Assembly (NCBI GenBank): GCA_964425745.1
Contig: CAYRNW010000020.1
Coordinates: 1-53,857, forward strand
Source of the DNA: CALCNS01 sp964425745
GTDB lineage: Bacteria > Bacillota > JAAYKD01
Reading direction: 5' to 3'
DNA length: 53,857 nucleotides
Part shown: piece by piece, positions 35,358-44,106 of the stretch
Numbering within the stretch: the stretch's first letter is position 1
How the letters are laid out: each line of letters begins with the position of its first letter
The notes under the pieces: model-generated
Database searches by the model: none
The model's input: the letters and a program-made list of their open reading frames with translations, nothing else
Told to the model about the DNA's origin: nothing
Made by a program: the position numbers and the translations under genes

Positions 35358-36750
35358 AATCCGGATCGACCGGTAAAGCTCGCCTTTTCCAAGCTGGATT
35401 GATACGATACCGATAAAAGCTTAAACCAAAACGAACAAATAAGTCTAAGGTCATCGCATACCATACGCCCATGATTCCCATATCAAATGTTCTCGCTAAC
35501 AAAAAAGACAGGGGGAGGCGCACACCCCAATATCCAACTGAGCTGATTACTAACGTTGCTTTTGTATCTCCTGCACCACGTAGGGCTCCATTGAATAATC
35601 CGGTCAGCTGTTGAGGAATTTGACAAATCCCCATCAAAATTAAATATTTAGCCCCTAAATCAACGACCGCTTGATCATTGCTCAAAAGTGAAAACACGAG
35701 TTTCGGTGTAAAGATCAAAAAGGAAGCAGTAAAAGCGGTTAAAAGCAAATCCCATTTCGCTAATTCTTTAACGTAACGTTCTGCCAAAGGAACCGAACCA
35801 GCCCCCAAAGACATCCCTACAAAGGCAGTTGCTGCAATTGCGAAGCCCATTGAAGGCATATACGATAAAGATTCCGCAGTCATACCTTGTTGATGCGCAG
35901 CTAATTCTACAGCTCCAAAGGATGCTACAAGAGAAGTTAGCATAATGCCGCCAAAATTCATCATGAGGTTTTCTGTTGCAGCAGGAACCCCAATCGTTAG
36001 AATTTGCCTGGCATCTTTCCAAACAAATTTCAACCCGTTGAATTTCAAACTCAAGCTTGTTTGTCTAAAATAAAGAATATAAAGAGCAAGAATGGCTCCC
36101 ACCACTTGAGAGATCACCAAAGCCCAGGCTGCTCCCACTAAGCCCATTGCAGGAATCCCAAATTTTCCGAAAATTAAAGGATAACTGAGTGCAACATTAA
36201 CGATATTAATTGTTGTTGCCACTGTCATAGGAACTTTTGTATTGCCTGCGCCTCGCATTAAAGCGCCACTCACTTGCATGATTGACATAAAAGGAACACC
36301 CAAAGCTGTAATTCGCAAATACATTGTAGCACTTTCCAAAAGTTCTCCGGTTGTTCCATATAAGGTTTGAATCAGCCAATGAGGGAACATAATAAGGATT
36401 GAGGTAAAAACAACAATGATTCCAAGGGTCAATAACATGGCTTGATCTGCAAATCGATTAGCAGCCTTATTGTTACCGGCACCAATTGATCGGGCTACCA
36501 TGACCGTTGAACCGGTACCAACCGCAGCAAAAATAGCCCACACCAAATGCGTGATTCTTCTCCCCAACCCGGCCGCGCCTATAGCAACAGTACCGATTTG
36601 TCCGATGAGTGCAGAGGTCACCATACCGATCATCATCTGTAGAACTGCTTCCACTGTTGCAGGCCATGCCATATCAAATATTTTTTTTCGCATATCTTGT
36701 GGCGAAATTGCTTCCAGCTCTGCGACCCGTTCTGCACGTGATTGGTCCAT
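35356..36750 (-). CDS. MATE family efflux transporter
   Basis: Multidrug and toxin extrusion protein of about 464 aa with some 12 transmembrane helices in two similar halves. Visible family features are IFDMAWPATVEAVLQMMIGM at the N-terminus, the VMVARSIGAGN loop, and in the second half IGVPAATENLMM and ATAFVGMSLGAG. ATG 36750 has AGAGGAG eight bases upstream; GTG at 36759 overlaps that site. The coupling ion and substrates are unknown. Confidence 0.92.
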   Translation of the reverse strand: MDQSRAERVAELEAISPQDMRKKIFDMAWPATVEAVLQMMIGMVTSALIGQIGTVAIGAAGLGRRITHLVWAIFAAVGTGSTVMVARSIGAGNNKAANRFADQAMLLTLGIIVVFTSILIMFPHWLIQTLYGTTGELLESATMYLRITALGVPFMSIMQVSGALMRGAGNTKVPMTVATTINIVNVALSYPLIFGKFGIPAMGLVGAAWALVISQVVGAILALYILYFRQTSLSLKFNGLKFVWKDARQILTIGVPAATENLMMNFGGIMLTSLVASFGAVELAAHQQGMTAESLSYMPSMGFAIAATAFVGMSLGAGSVPLAERYVKELAKWDLLLTAFTASFLIFTPKLVFSLLSNDQAVVDLGAKYLILMGICQIPQQLTGLFNGALRGAGDTKATLVISSVGYWGVRLPLSFLLARTFDMGIMGVWYAMTLDLFVRFGLSFYRYRINPAWKRRALPVDPD

Positions 36751-36968
36751 ATCACTCACTCCTCTTCTTTCACAGCCGTCGTTATTTTCACAATCGAAGG
36801 ATAGATTCCTTCTTTTTCAAATCTGATTACCAAATCATACACAAACCTTTTGTGAAGGTTGGTCTTTATCGCGTTCAGAATTTCTCTGAGAATTGAAAAC
36901 AAAGGAGGACTCAAGTAGAAGCTTGAAGAATGAGTAAATAAAGTTCAAGGTTTGAACGGGGGATTCTT
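36751..36968. other. Intergenic region with no recognisable element
   Basis: About 218 bases between the divergent MATE gene and the following unknown gene. It must hold two promoters, but I could not pick convincing -10 and -35 pairs. No RNA gene or operator was recognised. Confidence 0.5.
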
Positions 36969-37631
36969 ATGCAACGCAATCAATTTGGTTCTATCTTCAA
37001 AAAAAGCGAACCCTCAAAATCCGTCACGCGACCAACCCCTCCAGCGTATCAAACTCCTGAAATCCGAACCATTGCAACCTTGCAAGTTGGTTTTCCGGAA
37101 ATAGATCAAGGTTGGGTTGAATTTCATCGTTTAGACGGTCATTATGATTTTTTCCAGATTAAGCTTCAACTTTTCTTGACCACTTATGCCGAAATCCTTT
37201 TTCAGATTGCGGATCTTGACGAAGGAAAGCAATTAACAGATTATATTCGAGATGTCACTTCATTCATGATCGATAGTGATTTATCGCTTGAAAACCGAGT
37301 TAACATTTTAGGAGATCAAGTCCAGTTATTACTGGCCCCTCCCAATAACGCACCCCCACCTAACAAAATGACCACACTATTGCAAGTGACCCTTCCTGGA
37401 GGTCTGGTTACAACCGATTTTTTATTTAACTGTGACTCCCCGCATGTCTTTCTACCCACCTGCATTCTTTTAATCTTACAAGAACTCATCTATACTTTGC
37501 CAGAACACCAACTGAAAAAATTGTTGAAAGCTCTGCAAGCCATGGATGCTTTTTATCAGACGGTTAAGGAACCCCATCAACCCGATTCACGGAGGGAAGC
37601 ACCGGCATATGCCCTTCGAAGCATACTCTAA
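36969..37631 (+). CDS. Unrecognised 220-residue protein
   Basis: I do not recognise this protein. The first 35 residues are polar and proline-rich (PTPPAYQTP) and probably disordered. The middle is helical and acidic (ADLDEGKQLTDYIRD). A second proline-rich linker (LLLAPPNNAPPPN) joins a hydrophobic C-terminal part with helices rich in leucine. No signal peptide or clear transmembrane segment is seen. Codon use and base composition match the neighbours, GGGGG precedes the ATG, and a strong terminator follows, so it is a real single-gene unit. Confidence 0.75.
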   Translation: MQRNQFGSIFKKSEPSKSVTRPTPPAYQTPEIRTIATLQVGFPEIDQGWVEFHRLDGHYDFFQIKLQLFLTTYAEILFQIADLDEGKQLTDYIRDVTSFMIDSDLSLENRVNILGDQVQLLLAPPNNAPPPNKMTTLLQVTLPGGLVTTDFLFNCDSPHVFLPTCILLILQELIYTLPEHQLKKLLKALQAMDAFYQTVKEPHQPDSRREAPAYALRSIL

Positions 37632-37636
37632 TTCGG

Positions 37637-37667
37637 ACCTCATCTGAAATCAGATGAGGTTTTTTTG
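37637..37667 (+). terminator. Terminator after the unknown gene
   Basis: A perfect 10-bp stem (37637-37646 with 37651-37660) and AAAT loop, followed by seven T. Confidence 0.9.
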
Positions 37668-37736
37668 TTGTACGTTGCAGGGAAAGTGTTTCAATTGTCG
37701 AAATAAAGAAAGACTACATCGAAGGAGGTCGAACTT

Positions 37737-40205
37737 ATGAATCTCAAGTGTCCCAAAGAGTTTTTTGGATTTACACCAGGTAGCGATCGAACCCTGGCAG
37801 ATTGGAACGAAATGCTCTCGTATTTTATGTATCTCAACGAGAACTCCCCGAAGGTCCGCTTGGTAGAAATGGGAAAGTCCACTGAAGGGAAGCCATTTAT
37901 TTATTTGGTCATTACATCAGAAGAGAATCAAAACAACTTAGAAAACTTAAGGCTCCAGCATGCAAAGCTTGCAGACCCAAGGAAATTGGATCCTTCAGAA
38001 ACTGTTCCCACTTTAGAGAATGCCAAAACGGTCGTTATGATTTCTTGTGGAATCCATGCTACTGAAATCGGAGGACCCCAATACAGCCTTTATATGGCGC
38101 ATTCCCTTGCAAGTGAAACCATGCCAAATGCACAAACTATTTTAGACAATGTTATTCTTATTTTAGTCCCTTCCCTCAACCCCGATGGCCATCAAATGAT
38201 TACAGACTGGTATCGTCAAAATCTGGGCACCGAATATGAAGGCGGTCCTATGCCTTGGCTTTATCAAAAATATGTGGGACATGATAACAACAGAGACTGG
38301 TATACTTTTAGTCAAGTTGAAAACCGCCTCACTGTTGAAAAAATACATGGTCAATGGCATCCTCAAATCATATTTGATATGCATCAAATGGGTCAAAACG
38401 CTGCGCGTTTCTTTATCCCACCCTATGTCGATCCCATTGAACCCAACGTAGATCCTATTATTCAACAACAAATAGTTTGGGTCGGATCTGCCATGGCACA
38501 AGAATTAACAGCACAAGATAAGAAGGGTGTTCTAATTCATGCGATTTATGATGCTTGGAACCCAGCTCGTTCTTTCCAACACACCCATGGTGGTATTCGC
38601 ATCTTAACAGAAGCTGCATCCTGCAAAATTGCAACCCCGGTTGAAGTGAAATATGAAGAATTAGCAGCTGGAATCGGATACGACGGAAAAGTTCGTGCAT
38701 GGAATTTCCCGGAACCTTGGCTAGGTGGTGAATGGCATCTTTGGGATATCATGGAATATGAACGGTTAGCAACAGAAGCGCTTCTCGCGCACGCTGCACG
38801 CAACAGAGAAACATGGATGCGTAACTTCTTAAAGATTGGCCAGAAAGCCATCCAACGGCAGGGTGCTCCTTATGGCTTCATTATACCGGCAGGACAACGA
38901 GCCCTTGATTCGGTTCACCGTCTTCTCAAAATGATGAATATCGCCCAAGTTGACATGTTTACGGCTGACACATCATTCGATTGTAATGGGATTACCTACG
39001 AAGCTGGCTCTGTGATTATCCCTTCAGAGCAACCGTATTTTGCTTTTGCCAAATGCTTATTGGAGATTCAGAACTATCCTGATATCAGAGAATACCCTGG
39101 TGGACCTCCTCAACGTCCCTATGATGTTACAGCTTTCACTCAAGGCCTCTTAATGGGAGTCGATACCCAAGCGGCTTTGGAACCAATCAAGGTTTCTATG
39201 ACTCAGTTAGAAGATGTAACACCCAAACCTGTACCCCTCACTCGCCTCGATGCTCCCTGCTATATCGTAGATCCCAAAGTGAATGATGCTTTTGCTCTTG
39301 CCAATGACTTATTAAACAACGGTTTAAAGGTCGAGAGACTCAGTAAAACAATTGAAACAAAAGAATACGTCCTTCCGGCTGGATTATGGGTCATTCCTGC
39401 ACAGGTTGGTTTAGGAAAATGGCTACAGCATTGGAGTGAAAAGGGTCTAATTATTACTCCTTGGGAAAATGGATTACCCACTGTTTCCTTTAAACCGGTT
39501 CGTTTTGGACTCTATAACACCTATTCTGGTGGTGCTATGGATGAAGGATGGTTGCGGTTTGTTTTGGAACAATTCAATTTTACCTTTGATCGTCCTACCA
39601 AAGATGATATTCAAGCCGGTAATTTGATTGAGAAATACGATGCAATCATCTTACCAAGTATGATGCCGAAAATGTTAGAAGAAGGCTGGCCGGAAACTAT
39701 TGTTCCTGCCCCCTATTTTGGCGGAATTGGCGAAAACGGGGCATTAGCATTGAGAGAGTTTGCCGAGGCGGGTGGCACTATTATTGCCATAGATCAAGCT
39801 GTCCAGTATGCAATCAATGCTCTAAATCTGCCTATACGAAACGTACTCGAAAAAATGCCACCCAAAGATTTCTATATCCCCGGATCTATTCTAAGAGTAA
39901 ATGTTGACCCCAATCATCCAATCACCTGGGGTGCAGAGCCTGAAGAATCGATTTGGTTCCAACGTTCGGGTGCTTTAGCGATTGACAAGGGAACGGTTTT
40001 AGCCCATTATCCAAGCGGAAACGTTTTGCAATCGGGATGGATGTTGGACCCACAAGCCCAACTCAATGGCCGAACTGCTTTGTGTGAGATTCCATACGGA
40101 AAAGGTCAGGTCATATGCTTCTCCTTTAATCCGATTTATCGAGCACAAGCTCACAATACCTATAAGCTGGTTTTCAATGCAATCTTCCGTGCGGGCATGA
40201 AATAG
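37737..40205 (+). CDS. M14 family zinc carboxypeptidase, large two-domain form
   Basis: A peptidase of 822 aa. The N-terminal M14 domain has H107-A-T-E110 (zinc ligands), SLNPDGH, NNRDW (184-188; substrate-binding Asn-Arg), and the third ligand H216 in DMHQMG. The catalytic Glu may be the one in GGIRILTEAAS. Residues beyond about 380 form a second part with an ILPSMMP...GALALREFAEAGGT stretch that resembles a glutamine-amidotransferase-like fold. There is no signal peptide, so it is probably cytoplasmic. GAAGGAGG precedes the start. It is a stand-alone gene flanked by terminators. Substrate unknown; a peptide-processing role is inferred. Confidence 0.85.
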   Translation: MNLKCPKEFFGFTPGSDRTLADWNEMLSYFMYLNENSPKVRLVEMGKSTEGKPFIYLVITSEENQNNLENLRLQHAKLADPRKLDPSETVPTLENAKTVVMISCGIHATEIGGPQYSLYMAHSLASETMPNAQTILDNVILILVPSLNPDGHQMITDWYRQNLGTEYEGGPMPWLYQKYVGHDNNRDWYTFSQVENRLTVEKIHGQWHPQIIFDMHQMGQNAARFFIPPYVDPIEPNVDPIIQQQIVWVGSAMAQELTAQDKKGVLIHAIYDAWNPARSFQHTHGGIRILTEAASCKIATPVEVKYEELAAGIGYDGKVRAWNFPEPWLGGEWHLWDIMEYERLATEALLAHAARNRETWMRNFLKIGQKAIQRQGAPYGFIIPAGQRALDSVHRLLKMMNIAQVDMFTADTSFDCNGITYEAGSVIIPSEQPYFAFAKCLLEIQNYPDIREYPGGPPQRPYDVTAFTQGLLMGVDTQAALEPIKVSMTQLEDVTPKPVPLTRLDAPCYIVDPKVNDAFALANDLLNNGLKVERLSKTIETKEYVLPAGLWVIPAQVGLGKWLQHWSEKGLIITPWENGLPTVSFKPVRFGLYNTYSGGAMDEGWLRFVLEQFNFTFDRPTKDDIQAGNLIEKYDAIILPSMMPKMLEEGWPETIVPAPYFGGIGENGALALREFAEAGGTIIAIDQAVQYAINALNLPIRNVLEKMPPKDFYIPGSILRVNVDPNHPITWGAEPEESIWFQRSGALAIDKGTVLAHYPSGNVLQSGWMLDPQAQLNGRTALCEIPYGKGQVICFSFNPIYRAQAHNTYKLVFNAIFRAGMK

Positions 40206-40226
40206 TTTACTTTAAGCAAAAAGACA

Positions 40227-40260
40227 AAAAGAAGCGCGATTATCAATCGCGCTTCTTTTT
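40227..40260. terminator. Bidirectional terminator between the M14 gene and fchA
   Basis: A perfect 15-bp stem (40228-40242 with 40246-40260) and 3-base loop, with A and T runs at the ends. Confidence 0.9.
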
Positions 40261-40263
40261 GAA

Positions 40264-40893
40264 TTACATCAATTTGTTCTCTATCTCAGCAAAGATTCGA
40301 TCTGCCAGAGAGACTCCTCTTATCGTCAAATCGTCCAATTCTGATTTTGTTTCTGAAACAAACTCCTGATCTTTGATCATCCCTAAATTAATCATTACAT
40401 TAACTCTTCCAGCAAGCAATCCCGTGCGCAGTGCTTGCACACCACACGCAACATCACTGATTGCTAACGTCGACCCCTTTACGGATAATTCTTCTTGAAT
40501 TTCCAAGCCACGGAAACAAGTTCGTACGATTTTCATGGGTACGACGCTTGCCTCCTTCAATGCTTTTTGTAAGATGATTTGCTTCTGTTGCTTTTCATCA
40601 TCGGTGTTGGCTTTGATGCCATAAGCCTGGGACAATGGGTAAAATGCAACGGCATCCTCATCGATATAGTTCAACAAGGCTGTTTGCAATTTTGTTAACT
40701 CTAGTAAAATACGTTGAAGATCTTCTTCATATGCAGCATATTTCTTTTTCCCACTGGTGAGATTGACGACCATATTCCCTAACGCTGCCCCCATGGAACC
40801 AATCAACGCAGCTGCTCCACCTCCTCCCGGTACGGGTGCCTTCGAAGCTAATTGGGTAACAAAATCGGCTGCTGATAACTCACTATAAATCAT
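40264..40893 (-). CDS. fchA: Formimidotetrahydrofolate cyclodeaminase / methenyl-THF cyclohydrolase
   Basis: A helical protein of 209 aa of the FTCD_C/FchA family. It converts 5-formimino-THF to 5,10-methenyl-THF and ammonia or, in clostridia, acts as a methenyl-THF cyclohydrolase. The N-terminus holds SKAPVPGGGGAAALIGSMGAAL, the conserved loop, and KGSTLAISDVACGVQAL in the second half. It follows fhs by 61 bases but a strong terminator lies in between, so it would be expressed by readthrough. It supports purine or histidine degradation or one-carbon metabolism. Confidence 0.9.
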   Translation of the reverse strand: MIYSELSAADFVTQLASKAPVPGGGGAAALIGSMGAALGNMVVNLTSGKKKYAAYEEDLQRILLELTKLQTALLNYIDEDAVAFYPLSQAYGIKANTDDEKQQKQIILQKALKEASVVPMKIVRTCFRGLEIQEELSVKGSTLAISDVACGVQALRTGLLAGRVNVMINLGMIKDQEFVSETKSELDDLTIRGVSLADRIFAEIENKLM

Positions 40894-40910
40894 TTCATCT
40901 CTTCTTTCTT

Positions 40911-40946
40911 AAAAAAGAGGCTGTTTCACAAAGTGAAACAGCCTCT
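40911..40946 (-). terminator. Strong terminator between fhs and fchA
   Basis: A perfect 14-bp stem (40916-40929 with 40933-40946) and 3-base loop, then T6 on the minus strand. It starts 8 bases after the fhs stop codon and ends only 17 bases before fchA. Confidence 0.9.
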
Positions 40947-40954
40947 GCTTGGAT

Positions 40955-42634
40955 TTAGAACAATCCTTTAATTTTCCCGTCGGCATCCACATCAATGATT
41001 TCTGCAGATGGAACTTTGGGCAATCCAGGCATACGCATAATCTCACCGGTAACGGCAACAACGAAACCAGCGCCCGCACTTAAAACAACCTCACGCACAT
41101 TAATGGTAAAGCCTTCAGGACGACCGATTACTTTGGCATCATCTGTCAAAGAGTATTGGGTTTTCGCCATGCAAATAGGCAAGTGCCCATATCCCATGCG
41201 GGTTATTTTGCGAAGTTCCCGGCTGGCAGCGGCAGAGAACTCTACTTTTGCAGCGCCATACACTTTTTGAGAAATTGTCGTAATTTTATCTTTCAACGAT
41301 ACATTATCTTCATAGAGGAACGTGAATTTGTTGTCTAATTCCGTCAAACGAACAACTTCTTCAGCTAATGCTTTACCACCCTCACCACCGAGAGCCCAAA
41401 CATCACTTAACACGGAATTAACCCCTAGTTCGTTACAACGATTTTGAATGAGGTTTAATTCTGCTTCAGTATCGCTGGATCGATGATTGATTGCAACAAC
41501 AGCAGGAACATGGAATAATTGGGTCATGTTCTCGACGTGTTTCAATAAGTTGGGTAAGCCTTTTTCCAGCGCTTCCAAGTTTTCTTCATTCAAATCTTCT
41601 TTAGCTACGCCGCCATTATATTTTAGTGCTCTAACGGTGGCAACAATGACTACGGCATCGGGTATGAGTCCGGCTAATCTGCATTTGATGTCAAAGAACT
41701 TTTCGGCACCCAAATCTGCTCCGAAACCAGCTTCGGTGACGACATAGTCAGCATGATGAAGAGCCATTTTTGTTGCTACAATGGAATTACACCCATGGGC
41801 AATATTGGCGAAGGGACCACCATGAATGAATGCCGGAGTACCTTCTAAACTTTGCACTAGATTAGGTTTCAAAGCATCCTTTAACAATGCAGCCATTGCG
41901 CCTTGAGCTTTCAAATCTCTTGCATAAACCGGTTTATTATCATAGGTATATGCTACCATAATACTACCGAGTTTATCTTTTAATTCCATGAGATTATTTG
42001 ACAAACAGAAAGCTGCCATAACTTCCGATGCAACGGAAATATCAAAGCCATCTTCACGAGGAGTTCCATTACTCTTACCGCCTAAACCGTTAACAATGTT
42101 CCGCAATTGGCGGTCATTCATATCCATACAACGACGCCAAATGATATTTCGAGGATCGATTCCCAATTCGTTTCCTTGATAAATATGATTGTCAATCATT
42201 GCAGCCAAAAGGTTGTTGGCAGACGTGATAGCATGAAAATCACCGGTAAAATGCAAGTTGATATCTTCCATGGGGATTACTTGAGAATAACCACCACCTG
42301 CTGCTCCACCTTTTACTCCAAAAACAGGTCCCAATGACGGTTCGCGTAATGCCATTGCGACTTTCTTCCCGATTTTTGCTAAACCATCTGATAACCCAAT
42401 CGTAGTTGTGGTTTTCCCTTCACCTGCAGGAGTAGGATTGATTGCAGTGACTAAAATCAATTTAGCCTTCTTACCATCTTTACGCTCTTGTTTGAGTAAG
42501 TTGTAGTCGACCTTAGCTTTATACTTTCCATAAAGTTCAATATCGTCTTCTCTTAACCCCAATTTCTCTGCGATAAATTGGATCTTCTGTGGTTGCGCCT
42601 CCTGTGCGATCTCAATGTCCGATTTAAAAGCCAT
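40955..42634 (-). CDS. fhs: Formate-tetrahydrofolate ligase
   Basis: Fhs of 559 aa makes 10-formyl-THF from formate, THF and ATP. The nucleotide motif TPAGEGKTTTTIGL is near residue 68. Other family blocks are LREPSLGPVFGVKGGAAGGGYSQV, HFTGDFHAI and VTEAGFGADLGAEKF. The length matches the usual 556-560 aa. ATG 42634 follows AAGGAGG. Together with FchA and FolD it forms the folate methyl-branch enzymes; it could run in the ATP-yielding direction during fermentation. Confidence 0.97.
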   Translation of the reverse strand: MAFKSDIEIAQEAQPQKIQFIAEKLGLREDDIELYGKYKAKVDYNLLKQERKDGKKAKLILVTAINPTPAGEGKTTTTIGLSDGLAKIGKKVAMALREPSLGPVFGVKGGAAGGGYSQVIPMEDINLHFTGDFHAITSANNLLAAMIDNHIYQGNELGIDPRNIIWRRCMDMNDRQLRNIVNGLGGKSNGTPREDGFDISVASEVMAAFCLSNNLMELKDKLGSIMVAYTYDNKPVYARDLKAQGAMAALLKDALKPNLVQSLEGTPAFIHGGPFANIAHGCNSIVATKMALHHADYVVTEAGFGADLGAEKFFDIKCRLAGLIPDAVVIVATVRALKYNGGVAKEDLNEENLEALEKGLPNLLKHVENMTQLFHVPAVVAINHRSSDTEAELNLIQNRCNELGVNSVLSDVWALGGEGGKALAEEVVRLTELDNKFTFLYEDNVSLKDKITTISQKVYGAAKVEFSAAASRELRKITRMGYGHLPICMAKTQYSLTDDAKVIGRPEGFTINVREVVLSAGAGFVVAVTGEIMRMPGLPKVPSAEIIDVDADGKIKGLF

Positions 42635-42682
42635 GTGAATAGTTCCTCCTTTAAAACTTAACGGAATTACTCCGTATTATAT

Positions 42683-42688
42683 ATGCCA
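42683..42688 (-). promoter_or_regulatory. Likely -10 box of fhs
   Basis: TATAAT (minus strand) about 50 bases before fhs, with no convincing -35 hexamer. A short ACGGA/TCCGT hairpin follows in the leader. The leader is too short for a THF riboswitch. Confidence 0.45.
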
Positions 42689-42766
42689 TTCGCGGTTATG
42701 GACCGAATATCCTTTTCAATCATCTCATATAACGAAAATAGACAACTGCTGACCCTATCTCCCAGC

Positions 42767-43915
42767 TTATAAGTCTGTATTACATAGGATGCTCATGAGC
42801 AAAGCTGTTCTTTGCAATAAAGACTCTCGCGTAATGTATTCCTGTTCGCTATGAGCTCCTCCCCCAACCGGGCCTAACCCGTCGAGAGTTGGTACACCTA
42901 ATGTTGCAGCGTAGTTGCCATCGCTCGCTTCCCCAATAACTCCATCTTTGAACTTTAAGTCCAAAGGTTCAGCTAAGTGTCTTACCATACACATCAATCT
43001 TTGAGTATCCGCATTTCTTCGAACAGGAAGACGCGTGATATCACCATTGATCTCAACTGAGCAATTAGTGAACGGTTGAGCATTCAGGATTAATGCTTCG
43101 GTGCGATAACCGTCTTCTTGATCTAAAAAGCGCATTTCAATTAAAGCCGTTGCATGTGGGGAGATTGTATTGACTGTATCTCCTCCCCATACTTGACCCA
43201 CATTGACCACCAAACGATTCTCAGGTTGTGATAAACTATGGAGTCGTTGAATTTGGAACGATAATTCTTGAATTGCAGACGTTGTTGGGGAATATTGGCT
43301 GGGATGGCCGGAAGCCCCACTGATTTTCAGACGATACCTCCCGGTGCCACAATGTTGGTTCTTTAGCTCTCCTGACGGAGCAGCGGATGATTCCAAAACA
43401 AAAACGGCCTTACTTTTAATCGCTTCATTTTCAATATATTGTCTGGAAGAAACCCCACCTGCTTCGGAATCACTGTTTATAATGATTACAATGCGATATT
43501 TTGTTTTCAAATTCAGGCGCTTAAGAAGGCGAACTGCCCACAATATTTGCAAAACTCCGCCCTTCATGTCGTAAACCCCGGGGCCCACAAGTCGTTCATC
43601 ATCAATTGAAAATTCACTTTTAGCCACTGTATCTTCAGGATAAACTGTATCGACATGAGCTAATAGTAACATTTGCTCTTTGCCAACTCCGCATTCAATT
43701 CTGAGATGACTCCCATAAATTACGTTGTTGGGAGAAAGAATCTCTACCTTACAACCTTCTTTTCTAAATTGGTCTGCGAGATAATCTTGCAGGCGATTGA
43801 CAGAATCCGGTGCATAGGTATAGGAACTATAAGTCACCAGATGGGAAAGTTCGGTGATCATCTCTTTCTCATGTTCTTTTACAACCTTTAATAGATCTTC
43901 TGAATTTAGATTCAT
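42767..43915 (-). CDS. M20 peptidase homologue with altered catalytic site (CPG2-like)
   Basis: M20 fold protein of about 382 aa, closest by eye to glutamate carboxypeptidase CPG2. Zinc ligand motifs are H87-V-D89 (LLLAHVDTVYP) and D116 (GPGVYDMKGG). The usual D-E-E-x-G-S is D-S-E-A-G-G here, so the general-base Glu of CPG2 (Glu175) is Ser150; the codon is TCC. Glu151, Glu175 and the C-terminal GGGAHSEQEY are kept. Either activity is lost or a different base is used. ATG 43915 has AAAGGAAAA upstream; an in-frame ATG 33 bases earlier is weaker. It lies in its own unit upstream of fhs. Confidence 0.85.
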   Translation of the reverse strand: MNLNSEDLLKVVKEHEKEMITELSHLVTYSSYTYAPDSVNRLQDYLADQFRKEGCKVEILSPNNVIYGSHLRIECGVGKEQMLLLAHVDTVYPEDTVAKSEFSIDDERLVGPGVYDMKGGVLQILWAVRLLKRLNLKTKYRIVIIINSDSEAGGVSSRQYIENEAIKSKAVFVLESSAAPSGELKNQHCGTGRYRLKISGASGHPSQYSPTTSAIQELSFQIQRLHSLSQPENRLVVNVGQVWGGDTVNTISPHATALIEMRFLDQEDGYRTEALILNAQPFTNCSVEINGDITRLPVRRNADTQRLMCMVRHLAEPLDLKFKDGVIGEASDGNYAATLGVPTLDGLGPVGGGAHSEQEYITRESLLQRTALLMSILCNTDL

Positions 43916-43953
43916 CGTACTTTTCCTTTCTGCCCACCAGGCCGACATATAAG

Positions 43954-43983
43954 TTTATATCACTTTCGCATAAATTTCTGTAA
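43954..43983 (-). promoter_or_regulatory. Possible promoter of the M20 gene
   Basis: On the minus strand TTACAG (43978-43983), 18-base spacer, TATAAA (43954-43959), 39 bases before the preferred ATG. Confidence 0.45.
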
Positions 43984-44106
43984 CCAGTTCGAGCTTTCCT
44001 GCCAACATACACCGTCTTAGTAAATGATACAGTTAACGACCAATGAAAGAGGATTTCAAGCGCAACTTCAAGAATTAAGTTAAAAATATAAGGAGAGGTG
44101 AGTACA

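Noticed and set aside
42635..42690. THF riboswitch ahead of fhs
   Set aside because: The leader is about 50 bases and shows only a short 5-bp hairpin; the conserved riboswitch core is absent.
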